Notes: generated from the sequence alone by a model not told the origin. Positions 42,403-51,020 are shown, counted from the first letter of the stretch. The stretch: DNA of 64,000 bases from Streptomyces sp. NBC_01235 (GCF_035989285.1 NZ_CP108513.1:3534001-3598000), one strand, 5' to 3'. Program-made: numbers and translations.

Positions 42403-43757
42403 GTGACCGACGACGCCTTTGCCGCCTCCGCTCCCCCTCCCTCCGGTTTTCGCGCGCTTCTTCCCGACCTCGCCCCCTGGCGGGCCTCGCGGGACTTCCG
42501 GCGGCTCTGGGTGTCGGGGACCGTGTCCAACTTCGGGAGCTTCCTCACCTTCGTCGCGCTGCCGGTGCAGTTGAAGGAGCTGACGGGGTCGGCCGCGGCC
42601 GTCGGGGCGATCGGGGCCGTGGAGCTGCTGCCGCTCGTGGTGTTCGGGCTGTACGGCGGGGCGCTCGCGGACGCGTGGGACAAGCGCAAGCTGATCGTGT
42701 GGACGGAGGCCGGGCAGGGGCTGCTCAGCGCGGTGCTGCTGGTCAACGCGCCGCTGCCGGGTCCCGCCGTGTGGCCGCTGCATCTCGTCGCCGCGCTCTC
42801 CTCCGCCCTGGTCTCCGTCCAACGGCCCGCGCTGGACTCGCTGTGGCCGCGGATCGTCGCCCACGAGCACCTGCCGGCGGCGGCCTCGCTGAACTCCCTG
42901 CGGTGGACCGTGGGCGGGGTCGCCGGACCGGCCCTCGCCGGCCTCGTCGTCGCGTACGCGGGTCTCGGCTGGGCCTACGGGGCCGATCTCCTCACCTTCG
43001 TCGTCTCCGTGGCCCTCGTCGTGCGGATCGCCGCCTCGCCCGCCGCGCACGAGGCCGCGAAGCCCTCGCTCAAGGCCATCGCCGAGGGCGCCCGGTACGC
43101 GTGGGGCCGCAAGGAGCTCCTCGGCACCTACGCCGTCGACCTCGCCGCGATGTTTCTCGCCATGCCGCTCGCCGTGCTGCCGTTCCTCGCGGACGAGCTG
43201 GACGCCGAGTGGTCGCTGGGCCATGGGGGTCCCCCCATGCCCTTAAGGCTATGGGGGAGTACGCGTCGGTTCCGGCGGGGGCGATGCTCGTGAGCCTCAC
43301 CAGCGGCTGGACCTCGCGGGTGCACCGGCACGGACGGATGGTGGTGCTGTCGGCCGCGCTGTGGGGCCTGGCCGTCGCGGGCGCGGGGCTCGTGGGCAAC
43401 GTATGGCTGGTGCTGCTGTTCCTGACCCTGGCCGGCGGCTTCGACATGGTCAGCGGGATCTTCCGCGGGGTGATGTGGAACCAGACGATCCCGGACGAGC
43501 TGCGCGGGCGGCTCGCCGGGATCGAGTTGCTGTCCTACTCGGTGGGGCCGACGGTCGGCCAGGTGCGCAGCGGCGGCTTCGCGGCCTGGCTGGGGGTGCG
43601 GACGTCCGTCTGGTCGGGCGGGGTGCTGTGCGTCGGCGCGGTGGGACTGCTCGCGCTGTGCCTGCCGGGGCTGATGACGTACGACGTCCGCACGAACGTG
43701 CACGCGGCGCGGCTGCGTCGACAGCGGACAGCGGCCGCGCCGGCCGTGGACGCGTGA
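42403..43757 (+). pseudogene. MFS transporter gene frameshifted by a short repeat element
   Basis: The first part, from GTG 42403, is a normal EntS-like MFS half (FRRLWVSGTVSNFGSFLTFVALP, LYGGALADAWDKRKLIV) up to LDAEWSLG at 43221. A 38-base C/G-rich insert (43222-43259) follows. The second half continues in another frame from YASVPAGAMLVSLTSGWTSR to 43757. Without the insert the frame joins as LG-YASVPAGAM. As it stands, translation ends at 43291-43293 after a nonsense tail. It is probably inactive unless frameshifting rescues it. Confidence 0.82.
43222..43259. repeat. Short palindromic repeat element inside the MFS gene
   Basis: The 38-base segment begins CATGGGGG-TC-CCCCCATG (8-2-8 inverted repeat), contains the palindrome CCTTAAGG, and ends TATGGGGGAG. 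Its ends (TGGGGG...CCCCC and TGGGGGAG) match, in reverse complement, the element in the SDR gene at 59238-59280. Confidence 0.75.
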
Positions 43758-43991
43758 TCAGTCGTCGTCCGTGGCACCGCCCGTCGGGGCGTCGTGCCAC
43801 CTGGGGTCGTTCTCCCACTGGAGGTTGCGCTCACGGGCGCTCTCCATCGCGTGCTCGGCCTCCGCGCGGGTGGCGTAGGGGCCGAAGCGGTCCTTGCCCG
43901 GGCACTCCGGCCCCTCCTCGACCTTCTTGTGCTCCAGGCAGTAGTACCACTCACCCGGTTTGCCGACGGTCCGCTTCTTGAACAGGGGCAT
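43758..43991 (-). CDS. Conserved small protein, 77 aa
   Basis: Starts at ATG 43991 after GAGAGGAG ([20 protein letters not shown]). It has [30 protein letters not shown], ending in an acidic tail (GGATDDD). Two cysteines and a histidine in the first half might bind metal; the [11 protein letters not shown] part resembles a SPOR-like fold. It is conserved in Streptomyces as far as I recall, next to map. Function unknown. It is divergent from map. Confidence 0.7.
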   Translation of the reverse strand: MPLFKKRTVGKPGEWYYCLEHKKVEEGPECPGKDRFGPYATRAEAEHAMESARERNLQWENDPRWHDAPTGGATDDD

Positions 43992-44048
43992 GACGGCTCC
44001 TCTCGCCAACGACATGTTCCCCCATGGCCGCTCGTTAGACTCACTGGC

Positions 44049-44906
44049 ATGTCTGGCCAGTCGCTGCTCGTCCCAGGGGTGCTGTCCCCCACCCGTTCCG
44101 TGCCCGGAAACATCCGCCGCCCCGAGTACGTCGGCAAGCCCGCGCCGACGCCCTACACCGGCCCGGAGGTGCAGACGCCCGAGACGATCGAGGCGATGCG
44201 CCGGGCCGGGCGGATCGCCGCGCAGGCGATGGCGGAGGCCGCGAAGCTGATCTCGCCGGGGGTCACCACCGACGAGCTCGACAAGGTCGCGCACGAGTAC
44301 ATGTGCGACCACGGCGCCTACCCGTCCACCCTGGGCTACCGCGGCTTCCCCAAGTCCCTGTGCACGAGTGTCAACGAGGTCATCTGCCACGGCATCCCGG
44401 ACTCGACGGTGCTGCGCGACGGCGACATCGTCAACCTGGACGTGACGGCGTACATCGGCGGGGTGCACGGCGACAACAACGCCACGTACCTGGTGGGGGA
44501 CGTCGACGAGGAGTCGCGGCTGCTGGTGGAGCGGACCCGGGAGTCCCTGGAGCGGGCGATCAAGGCGGTCCGGCCCGGCCGGCAGATCAACATCATCGGG
44601 CGGGTCATCGAGTCGTACGCGAAGCGGTTCGGATACGGGGTGGTGCGGGACTTCACGGGGCACGGGATCAACTCGTCGTTCCACTCCGGGCTGATCATCC
44701 CGCACTACGACAGCCCGCACGCGACGACCGTGATCCAGCCCGGGATGACCTTCACGATCGAGCCGATGCTGACGCTCGGCACCCACGAGTACGACATGTG
44801 GGAAGACGGCTGGACCGTGGTGACCAAGGACCGCAGGCGGACGGCCCAGTTCGAGCACACGCTGGTGGTGACGGAGACGGGGGCGGAGATCCTCACCCTG
44901 CCGTAG
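44049..44906 (+). CDS. map: Type I methionine aminopeptidase
   Basis: A 285-residue MetAP that removes the initiator methionine. The five metal ligands are visible: Asp in NLDVTAY, Asp in HGDNNATY, His in FTGHGI, Glu in FTIEPML, and Glu in AQFEHTLVV. An N-terminal extension of about 40 residues ([19 protein letters not shown]) marks the actinobacterial MetAP-1c type. ATG 44049 is the start. A strong terminator follows the stop. Confidence 0.95.
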   Translation: MSGQSLLVPGVLSPTRSVPGNIRRPEYVGKPAPTPYTGPEVQTPETIEAMRRAGRIAAQAMAEAAKLISPGVTTDELDKVAHEYMCDHGAYPSTLGYRGFPKSLCTSVNEVICHGIPDSTVLRDGDIVNLDVTAYIGGVHGDNNATYLVGDVDEESRLLVERTRESLERAIKAVRPGRQINIIGRVIESYAKRFGYGVVRDFTGHGINSSFHSGLIIPHYDSPHATTVIQPGMTFTIEPMLTLGTHEYDMWEDGWTVVTKDRRRTAQFEHTLVVTETGAEILTLP

Positions 44907-44938
44907 CCGTCCCGCCGTGACCGACCCCTTCTGTCCTG

Positions 44939-44967
44939 AGCCCGCTCTCCTCGGAGGGCGGGCTTTT
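44939..44967 (+). terminator. Terminator after map
   Basis: AGCCCGC (44939-44945) and GCGGGCT (44958-44964) pair, with an inner CTCC/GGAG stem, followed by a TTTT run at 44964-44967. A classical terminator, 33 bases after the stop. Confidence 0.85.
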
Positions 44968-44998
44968 CGTCGGGCGGGTAGGTTCGTACCTGGGAGGT

Positions 44999-45040
44999 TT
45001 TTCCGACAGGCTGTCGGAAAAGATACCGACAGAAGGTCGG
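44999..45040. promoter_or_regulatory. CCGACAG palindromes upstream of hmuO
   Basis: TTTTCCGACAG-G-CTGTCGGAAAA (44999-45021) is a perfect 11-1-11 palindrome. It is followed by CCGAC-AGAAG-GTCGG (45026-45040). Both lie upstream of the hmuO -35 region, so they may bind a dimeric regulator; the first could also act as a terminator for map. Confidence 0.55.
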
Positions 45041-45047
45041 CAAGACG

Positions 45048-45075
45048 TTGACTTAGGTAAGCCTAACCATAGAAA
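45048..45075 (+). promoter_or_regulatory. hmuO promoter with overlapping iron box
   Basis: TTGACT (45048-45053) and TAGAAA (45070-45075), 16 bases apart, look like -35 and -10 boxes. Between and over them TTAGGTAAGCCTAACC (45053-45068) matches the DmdR/IdeR iron box (TTAGGTTAGGCTAACC). The -10 is ten bases from the ATG, so the mRNA may be nearly leaderless. Iron would repress hmuO. Confidence 0.75.
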
Positions 45076-45084
45076 ATCGAGACC

Positions 45085-45732
45085 ATGGACTCCTTCTCGG
45101 CAGTCATCCGTACCGCGTCCCACGAGCAGCACGTGGAGGCGGAGACCTCGACGTTCATGAGCAACCTGCTCGGCGGCAGGCTCGGCGTCGACGCGTACGC
45201 GCGCTACACCGAGCAGCTGTGGTTCGTGTACGAGGCGCTGGAGGCGGAGGCCGAGCGGCTGGCGTCGGACCCGGTGGCCGGGCCCTTCATCCGGCCGGAG
45301 CTGTTCCGGCTCGCCTCGCTGGCGCGGGACCTGACGCATCTGCGGGGCGCCGGGTGGCGGACGGGACTGTCGGCCCTGCCGGCGACCGCGGCGTACGCGG
45401 CGCGGGTGCGGGAGTGCGCCGAGCGGTGGCCGGCCGGGTACGTCGCCCACCACTACACGCGCTACCTGGGCGACCTCTCCGGCGGGCAGATCATCCGCGA
45501 CAAGGCGGAGCGCACCTGGGGCTTCGAGCGCAAGGGCGACGGCGTCCGGTTCTACGTCTTCGAGGGGATCGGCAACCCGGCGGCGTTCAAGCGGGGCTAC
45601 CGAAAGCTGCTGGACGGGATGCGCGCGGACGACCTGGAGAAGCAGCGGATCGTAAGCGAGTGCAAGCGGGCCTTCGCGCTGAACACGGCGGTCTTCCGGG
45701 CCCTGGGCGAGGAGTTCCCCCTCTCAGCGTGA
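45085..45732 (+). CDS. hmuO: Haem oxygenase (biliverdin-producing)
   Basis: A 215-residue HmuO that opens haem to biliverdin, CO and iron. The proximal histidine is His16 (EQHVEAETSTFMSNLL) and the distal helix has YLGDLSGGQIIRDK. Length and layout match the corynebacterial enzyme. An iron box overlaps the promoter, so it is made under iron starvation to use haem as an iron source. The hmuV remnant and efe genes nearby fit this role. A tandem repeat and terminator follow. Confidence 0.93.
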   Translation: MDSFSAVIRTASHEQHVEAETSTFMSNLLGGRLGVDAYARYTEQLWFVYEALEAEAERLASDPVAGPFIRPELFRLASLARDLTHLRGAGWRTGLSALPATAAYAARVRECAERWPAGYVAHHYTRYLGDLSGGQIIRDKAERTWGFERKGDGVRFYVFEGIGNPAAFKRGYRKLLDGMRADDLEKQRIVSECKRAFALNTAVFRALGEEFPLSA

Positions 45733-45760
45733 GCCGGCCGAACGGCCGCAGGGCCGGACG

Positions 45761-45845
45761 GGCCGCACGGCAGACGGGACACACGGGCGGACAGGCCGCA
45801 CGGCAGACGGGACACACGGGCGGACAGGCCGCACGGCAGACGGGA
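45761..45845 (+). repeat. 33-bp tandem repeat, 2.6 copies
   Basis: Units begin GGCCGCACGGCAGACGGGAC at 45761, 45794 and 45827 (last partial, ending 45845). They lie between the hmuO stop and its terminator. No coding potential is assigned. Confidence 0.85.
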
Positions 45846-45876
45846 CGGGCCCCTTCGCTTTGCGGCGAGGGGCCCG
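45846..45876. terminator. Hairpin between hmuO and the small secreted protein gene
   Basis: CGGGCCCCTTCGC pairs with GCGGCGAGGGGCCCG around a short loop with one or two mismatches. It sits just before the convergent small gene's stop, so it probably ends both transcripts. Confidence 0.7.
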
Positions 45877-45884
45877 GTGGCGGG

Positions 45885-46088
45885 TCAGAAACGGTCGCAG
45901 TGCTTCCCGGCCCAGAAGATGTCGGCCGAGGCCGTGTCGATACCGCCGACGTACGGGCTGCAGACGCCCTCGTCCCCACCGAAGTAGTGGTGGTGACGGG
46001 GACCCGCGTCGGCGGTGGCGGTCGTCGCGCCGGCGGCGGCGAGGGCGACACCCAGGACGGTCGCGGCCAGAACTGAACGGATACGCAT
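45885..46088 (-). CDS. Small secreted protein, 67 aa
   Basis: ATG 46088 after GAGAGGAACGCC. The signal peptide MRIRSVLAATVLGVALAAAG ends near ATADA (residue 27). The mature peptide of about 40 residues is His-rich (HHHYFGGDEG) with two cysteines (VCSPY and KHCDRF) that could form one disulfide. No known family. The histidine cluster next to iron/haem genes hints at metal or haem contact, but that is speculation. Confidence 0.7.
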   Translation of the reverse strand: MRIRSVLAATVLGVALAAAGATTATADAGPRHHHYFGGDEGVCSPYVGGIDTASADIFWAGKHCDRF

Positions 46089-46221
46089 GGCGTTCCTCTC
46101 ACGGGACTCAGTGGTCAGGCCCAGAGATCCCCGTTCACCCCCGTTCGTCCCCGCCCGCACCCACCAGACCACCCGTACGGCCGCCCGAAAGACCACGGAC
46201 GCCCGCGACCGGCCGCAGGGT

Positions 46222-46866
46222 TCAGCGCTCCAGGAACACCCGTCCGCCGATCTCCACCCAGCCGTGGGGCTGCGGGGCCGTCAGGATCTGGGAGCCCGCG
46301 CCCTGGGTGATGTTCAGGGCGCGGCCGAGGCGCTCGGTGAGCAGGAGCGCCGCCGCGCCCGTCGCCTCGTCCTCGTCGATGCCGTCGTCGCGGCCGGGGA
46401 AGCCGCGGGCGCGGACGCGGCCCGCGGGCTCGTCCTCCCAGGCCCAGGCGTAGACCCACTCCCCCTTGGGCGGCACGGGCAGGTCGTCGACCTCGGCGGC
46501 GGTGGCGTACTGACGGAACGTGCGCGGCGGGGCCCACTCGGCGCGCGCCTCGATCCAGGTGAACTCCCCGTCCAGGCGGGTCCCGACGACACCGGCCGGC
46601 GTGACGAGCTCGGGCACGTCGAGCAGCCAGGCGACGCCCACGCACGGGTAGCCCGCGAAGGGCAGGCGCGTGGTGGGCGTGTAGATGTCGATGATCCCGC
46701 GCTCGGGGTCGTCGACGAACACCGTCTCGCTGAAGCCGAGTTTGGCCGCGAGGTCCTGTCGGTCCTCGCGGTCCGGCAGCACCGAGCCTTCGCGGACCAC
46801 GCCCAGTTCGTTGCCGTAGCCGCCGTTCGGCGCACAGAAGACGCGGAGCACGTCGTAATCAGTCAC
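46222..46866 (-). CDS. PhzF-family isomerase/epimerase
   Basis: A 214-residue PhzF-type protein. It begins VTDYDVLRVFCAPNGGYGNEL at GTG 46866, the usual PhzF N-terminus. Later parts are LGFSETVFVDD, the active-site region LPFAGYPCVGVAWLL, and DEATGAAALLL. At 214 residues it is shorter than many PhzF proteins (about 260-290), so it may be a compact subfamily. The reaction is unknown. The open frame continues upstream to 47130 but there it is antisense to the hmuV remnant. Confidence 0.82.
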   Translation of the reverse strand: MTDYDVLRVFCAPNGGYGNELGVVREGSVLPDREDRQDLAAKLGFSETVFVDDPERGIIDIYTPTTRLPFAGYPCVGVAWLLDVPELVTPAGVVGTRLDGEFTWIEARAEWAPPRTFRQYATAAEVDDLPVPPKGEWVYAWAWEDEPAGRVRARGFPGRDDGIDEDEATGAAALLLTERLGRALNITQGAGSQILTAPQPHGWVEIGGRVFLER

Positions 46867-46899
46867 CGGGGAATTGAAGCACCGCTCGGCAGGGACCAG

Positions 46900-47531
46900 G
46901 AAAATCACGCCGCCGGGGATCCTCCCGCCGTGCGCGGGGGCGTCCGGATTCACGGGCGGGACGCCACCGAGTGGAGTGCGCCGGAGCCGGCGTTGCGGCG
47001 GGCCGCACTCCCCCAAGTCGCCGCACTGTCCTTTCCGTCCCGCGTGGAGGAGGTCGTGCGGACGGGGCGGGCACCGCACGCCTCCTCCCCGCCGAGACGA
47101 CCCCGTCGTCGCCGAGGCGATGGCCGCCATCCGAGGTGACCGGCTTCGCCGGACGGCCGTTCGCCGCTTCGAGCGGAGGCGAGCGGGCCCGGGCCGCGTC
47201 GGCGCGGGTGCTCGCGCGGCAGGCGCCGTTGCTTCGGCTCGACGAGCCGACCGCCGCTCCGGACCTCAGGCACCAGGAGCTCGTGATGCGGCTCTGCCGG
47301 GCGCGGGCGCGCGAAGGGGACGTCACGGCCGTCGTGTTGCACGATCCGGGGCACGCCTCCGCCTACGCGCACCGGGTCGCGATCCTGCGCGCCGGGCGGG
47401 TCGCCGCCGCCGGCCCGCCGGGCGAGGTGTCCAACGAGCGGCTGCTGGGCGATGCGCATGAGCACGCCGTCGAGGTGCGTTCACCTCCGCGGACCGGGAC
47501 TGTACTGGTGACCCCGAAGCGGAATCTTTGA
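46900..47531 (+). pseudogene. hmuV: Decayed haemin ABC transporter ATPase (hmuV)
   Basis: Pieces of HmuV appear in order across three frames. First VRIHGRDATEWSAPEPALRR and SFPSRVEEVVRTGRAPH (about 46900-47075), then DDPVVAEAMAA (about 47096-47128), then EVTGFAGRPFAASSGGERAR to VLHDPGHASAYAHRVAILRA, ending at 47531. The Walker A part is missing, the signature reads SSGGE instead of LSGGE, and at least two frameshifts are present. It cannot make an active ATPase. It suggests a haemin uptake operon once lay between hmuO and efeO. Confidence 0.8.
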
Positions 47532-47635
47532 ATCTCCTTTGACCTTCTCTTGGGGTCCATTTTGAGCCGCCGTGATCGGCTCGTGCTCTTACGGCGTCCA
47601 TGAGAGGTGAATCACGGCACGGACGGGTATTACGC

Positions 47636-47672
47636 AGGTAAGCCTTGGATAAGTTAGGCGAGGCTCACCAAT
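47636..47672. promoter_or_regulatory. Iron boxes upstream of efeO
   Basis: TTAGGCGAGGCTCACC (47654-47669) is a good DmdR/IdeR-type iron box. A second partial box, AGGTAAGCCT (47636-47645), lies just before it and equals the core of the hmuO box. They are 48 bases before the efeO ATG, so the efe operon is probably iron-repressed. Confidence 0.72.
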
Positions 47673-47719
47673 CCTGTGAGTCGCGTCACGCGAATATTCA
47701 GCCATCGCTGGGAGCCCGA

Positions 47720-48859
47720 ATGCGAGCCGCCAGACTGTCCGTCGTCACCGCCGTCACCGCCGTGACCGCACTGACCGCCGTCACCGGGTGCACCTCGAAG
47801 AGCGACGCCAAAGACGGCGACCGTGTCATCAGCGTGACGGCCACGGACTCCAAGTGCGAGACCTCCAAGAAGGAGATCTCGGCCGGGCACCTCGAGCTCG
47901 CCATCGAGAACAAGGGTTCCAAGGTCACCGAGGTCTACATCCTCTTCCCGGACGACCGGGTCGTCAGCGAGCGCGAGAACATCGGCCCCGGCACCAAGCA
48001 GCGGGTCACCGCCGAGGTCAAGGCCGGCGCCTACGAGATCGCATGCAAGCCCGGTATGAAGGGCGACGGCATCCGCCAGGACCTCAAGGTCACCGGCGGC
48101 TCCGCCGCCAAGCGTGATCCCCGCCTGGACAAGGCCGTGGCCGCCTACCGCTCCTACTCGCAGACCCAGGCCGACGAGACGCTGCCCAAGGTCGCGGCCT
48201 TCGTGGCGGCGATCAAGGCCGGGAACATCGAGGCCGCGAAGAAGGCCTACGCCCCCTCCCGCATCGGCTGGGAGCGCACCGAGCCGGTCGCCGAGTCCTT
48301 CGGGGACATCGACCCTCTGGTCGACACCCGCGCGGACGGCCTGGAGGCCGGCCAGAAGTGGACCGGCTGGCACCGCCTGGAGAAGTCCCTCTGGCAGGAC
48401 AAGAAGATCACCGCCGAGGACAAGACCCTCGCCGACCAGCTCGTCACCGACCTGACGGACTGGCAGAAGCGGGTCGGCAAGGCCGACATCACCCCGACCT
48501 CCATGGCCAACGGCGCCAAGGAGCTCCTCGACGAGGTCGCCACCGGCAAGATCACCGGCGAGGAGGAGACCTACTCGCACACCGACCTGGTCGACTTCAA
48601 GGCCAACGTCGAGGGCGCGCAGCAGTCGTACGAGCTGCTGAAGGCGGTCGCCAAGGAGAACGACGCGGCCCTGGTCACCGAGCTGGACAAGCAGTTCGCC
48701 GCGCTGAACGCGCTGCTGGACACGTACCGCCCGAACACGTCGTCGTACGAGTTCACCTCGTACGACAAGGTCGGCGCCGCCGACCGCAAGAAGCTGTCGG
48801 ACGCGGTCAACGCGCTCGCCGAGCCGCTGTCCAAGCTCGCCGCCGCCGTCGCGAAGTAA
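47720..48859 (+). CDS. efeO: EfeO, iron-uptake lipoprotein with cupredoxin and imelysin-like domains
   Basis: A 379-residue lipoprotein. The signal with lipobox LTAVTGC is followed by a cupredoxin-like domain (residues about 30-130, with C-containing CETSKKEI and YEIACKPG) and an M75/imelysin-like helical domain with GWHRLEKSLW, whose HxxE motif is expected to bind iron. It captures iron for the EfeU permease. GGGAG precedes ATG 47720. First gene of efeO-efeB-efeU, behind iron boxes. Confidence 0.92.
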   Translation: MRAARLSVVTAVTAVTALTAVTGCTSKSDAKDGDRVISVTATDSKCETSKKEISAGHLELAIENKGSKVTEVYILFPDDRVVSERENIGPGTKQRVTAEVKAGAYEIACKPGMKGDGIRQDLKVTGGSAAKRDPRLDKAVAAYRSYSQTQADETLPKVAAFVAAIKAGNIEAAKKAYAPSRIGWERTEPVAESFGDIDPLVDTRADGLEAGQKWTGWHRLEKSLWQDKKITAEDKTLADQLVTDLTDWQKRVGKADITPTSMANGAKELLDEVATGKITGEEETYSHTDLVDFKANVEGAQQSYELLKAVAKENDAALVTELDKQFAALNALLDTYRPNTSSYEFTSYDKVGAADRKKLSDAVNALAEPLSKLAAAVAK

Positions 48860-48875
48860 CCGGGGGACCACGGAT

Positions 48876-50123
48876 ATGTCAGAGACCCAGAACAGCAGTC
48901 CGTCCCGCCGGTCGCTGATCGGCTGGGGCGGGGCCGGGCTCGCGCTCGGCGCCGCCACGGCCGGTGGCGCGGTCGCGATGACCCGCACAGGCAACGACGT
49001 CGACCCCGCGGCCGCCGACACGGGCGCCGCCGTCGACTTCCACGGCACGTACCAGGCGGGCATCGCCACGCCCGTGCAGGACCGGCTGCACTTCGCCGCG
49101 TTCGACGTGACGACCACGGACCGCGCCGAGTTCGTCCAGCTGCTGAAGGACTGGACCGAGGCCGCCCGCCGGATGACGGCCGGGAAGGCTGTCGGGGAGG
49201 GGGCGTACGGCGGTCTCGCCGAAGCGCCCCCGGACGACACCGGCGAGGCCCTGGGGCTCAAGCCGTCCCGGCTGACCCTGACGGTGGGCTTCGGGCCGTC
49301 GCTGTTCAAGAAGTTCGGCCTCGCGGCCGACCGTCCCGACGCCCTCGTCGACCTGCCCCAGTTCGCCGGGGACGCGCTCGACGCGGCCCGCAGCAACGGC
49401 GACCTGTGCGTCCAGGCCTGTGCGGACGACCCGCAGGTCGCCGTGCACGCGATCCGCAACCTGGCCCGGATCGGCATGGGCAAGGTCGTCATCCGCTGGT
49501 CGCAGCTCGGCTTCGGCAAGACGTCCTCCACGACGCCCGACGCGCAGACCCCGCGCAACCTGATGGGCTTCAAGGACGGCACCCGCAACATCGCGGGCAC
49601 CGAGACGGACCGGCTGAAGAAGTTCGTGTGGGTCGGTGAGAAGGACGGCCCGCAGTGGATGGTGGGCGGCTCGTACCTCGTCGCCAGGCGTATCCGCATG
49701 CACATCGAGACCTGGGACCGCACCTCGCTCCAGGAGCAGGAGGACATCTTCGGCCGGGACAAGGGCGAGGGCGCTCCGGTGGGCAAGGCGAAGGAGCGCG
49801 ACGAGCCGTTCCTGAAGGCCATGAAGCCGGACGCGCACGTACGGCTCGCGCACCCGGACTCCAACCACGGCACGACGATCCTGCGCCGCGGCTACTCCTT
49901 CACCGACGGCACCGACGGTCTGGGGCGTCTGGAGGCCGGGCTGTTCTTCCTCGCCTACCAGCGTGACGTGCGCGAGGGGTTCATCCGCGTCCAGCGCAAC
50001 CTCGCGACCGACGCGCTCAACGAGTACATCCAGCACGTGGGTTCGGCGGTCTTCGCCGTCCCGCCGGGCGTCCGCGACAAGGACGACTGGTGGGGCCGGA
50101 CGCTGTTCTCCAAGGAGGCGTAG
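48876..50123 (+). CDS. efeB: EfeB, Tat-exported DyP-type haem peroxidase
   Basis: A 415-residue DyP-type peroxidase. A Tat signal (PSRRSLIGWGGAGLALGAA) exports it folded with haem. The DyP signature is GFKDGTRN near residue 230; a histidine in RRIRMHIETW is the probable haem ligand. In the Efe system EfeB oxidises Fe(II) for transport and has been argued to release iron from haem. It sits between efeO and efeU, 16 and 3 bases apart. Confidence 0.92.
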   Translation: MSETQNSSPSRRSLIGWGGAGLALGAATAGGAVAMTRTGNDVDPAAADTGAAVDFHGTYQAGIATPVQDRLHFAAFDVTTTDRAEFVQLLKDWTEAARRMTAGKAVGEGAYGGLAEAPPDDTGEALGLKPSRLTLTVGFGPSLFKKFGLAADRPDALVDLPQFAGDALDAARSNGDLCVQACADDPQVAVHAIRNLARIGMGKVVIRWSQLGFGKTSSTTPDAQTPRNLMGFKDGTRNIAGTETDRLKKFVWVGEKDGPQWMVGGSYLVARRIRMHIETWDRTSLQEQEDIFGRDKGEGAPVGKAKERDEPFLKAMKPDAHVRLAHPDSNHGTTILRRGYSFTDGTDGLGRLEAGLFFLAYQRDVREGFIRVQRNLATDALNEYIQHVGSAVFAVPPGVRDKDDWWGRTLFSKEA

Positions 50124-50126
50124 CCC

Positions 50127-51020
50127 GTGTTCTCCAACTACCTGATCGGACTGCGCGAGGGGCTGGAAGCCTCACTGGTGGTCTGCATCCTCATCGCCTA
50201 CCTGGTGAAGACCGACCGCCGGGACGCGCTGAAGCCGGTGTGGACCGGTATCGCCATCGCGGTCGCGATCGCCATGGCTTTCGGCAGCGTCCTCGAATTC
50301 GGTTCGCAGGAACTGACGTTCCAGGCGCAGGAGGCGCTCGGCGGGTCGCTGTCGATCCTCGCCGTCGGGCTGGTGACCTGGATGGTGTTCTGGATGCGGC
50401 GCACCGCCCGGCACCTGAAGGCGGAGCTGCACGGCAAGCTGGACGCGGCCCTCGCGATGGGCACGGGCGCGCTGGTAGCCACCGCGTTCCTCGCGGTCGG
50501 CCGGGAGGGCCTGGAGACGGCCCTGTTCGTGTGGGCGTCGGTGCACGCGGCCGGCGACGGCACCCCGCGCCCGCTGATCGGTGTGGCGCTGGGCCTGGCG
50601 ACGGCCGTCCTGCTGGGCTGGCTGTTCTACCGCGGGGCGCTCAGGATCAACCTCGCGAAGTTCTTCACCTGGACGGGTGGCATGCTCGTCGTCGTGGCCG
50701 CGGGAGTGCTGGCGTACGGCCTCCACGACCTCCAGGAGGCTGACTGGATCCCGGGGTTGACGGACAAGGCGTTCGACATCAGCGACACGATCCCGCCGGA
50801 CAGCTGGTACGGCACGCTGCTGAAGGGCGTGTTCAACTTCCAGCCCGATCCGACGGTCCTCCAGGTCACGGTGTGGCTGCTGTACCTGGTCCCGACGCTC
50901 GCGCTGTTCCTCGCCCCGGTAGGGTTCGCCTCCGGGAAGGGGAAGGTGAAGTCACCTGATGACCAGGGAACGCAGCCTGACGACCGGGGTTCGAGGGCCT
51001 CGAAGGCTCCGCAGGCGTGA
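50127..51020 (+). CDS. efeU: EfeU, FTR1-family iron permease
   Basis: A 297-residue permease with seven predicted helices. Both REGLE iron motifs are present: residues 10-14 (LREGLEASLV) and 126-130 (GREGLETALF). It moves iron across the membrane with EfeO and EfeB. GTG 50127 starts three bases after the efeB stop. The last 60 bases overlap the next gene, so the C-terminal tail (DDQGTQPDDRGSRASK) shares DNA with the lipoprotein's signal region. Confidence 0.93.
   Translation: MFSNYLIGLREGLEASLVVCILIAYLVKTDRRDALKPVWTGIAIAVAIAMAFGSVLEFGSQELTFQAQEALGGSLSILAVGLVTWMVFWMRRTARHLKAELHGKLDAALAMGTGALVATAFLAVGREGLETALFVWASVHAAGDGTPRPLIGVALGLATAVLLGWLFYRGALRINLAKFFTWTGGMLVVVAAGVLAYGLHDLQEADWIPGLTDKAFDISDTIPPDSWYGTLLKGVFNFQPDPTVLQVTVWLLYLVPTLALFLAPVGFASGKGKVKSPDDQGTQPDDRGSRASKAPQA

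Noticed and set aside
40612..43224. 870-codon minus-strand frame covering npdG and the MFS gene
   Set aside because: Only its last 63 codons (40612-40803) look like protein; the rest is antisense or out of frame to real genes.
43222..43259. Programmed ribosomal frameshift in the MFS gene
   Set aside because: The two coding parts are 38 bases apart with unrelated sequence between, not overlapping at a slippery site; insertion explains it better.
47654..47672. efeO upstream site as a zinc (Zur) box
   Set aside because: The TTAGG...GGCT.ACC pattern fits the DmdR/IdeR iron box better, and the operon is for iron.
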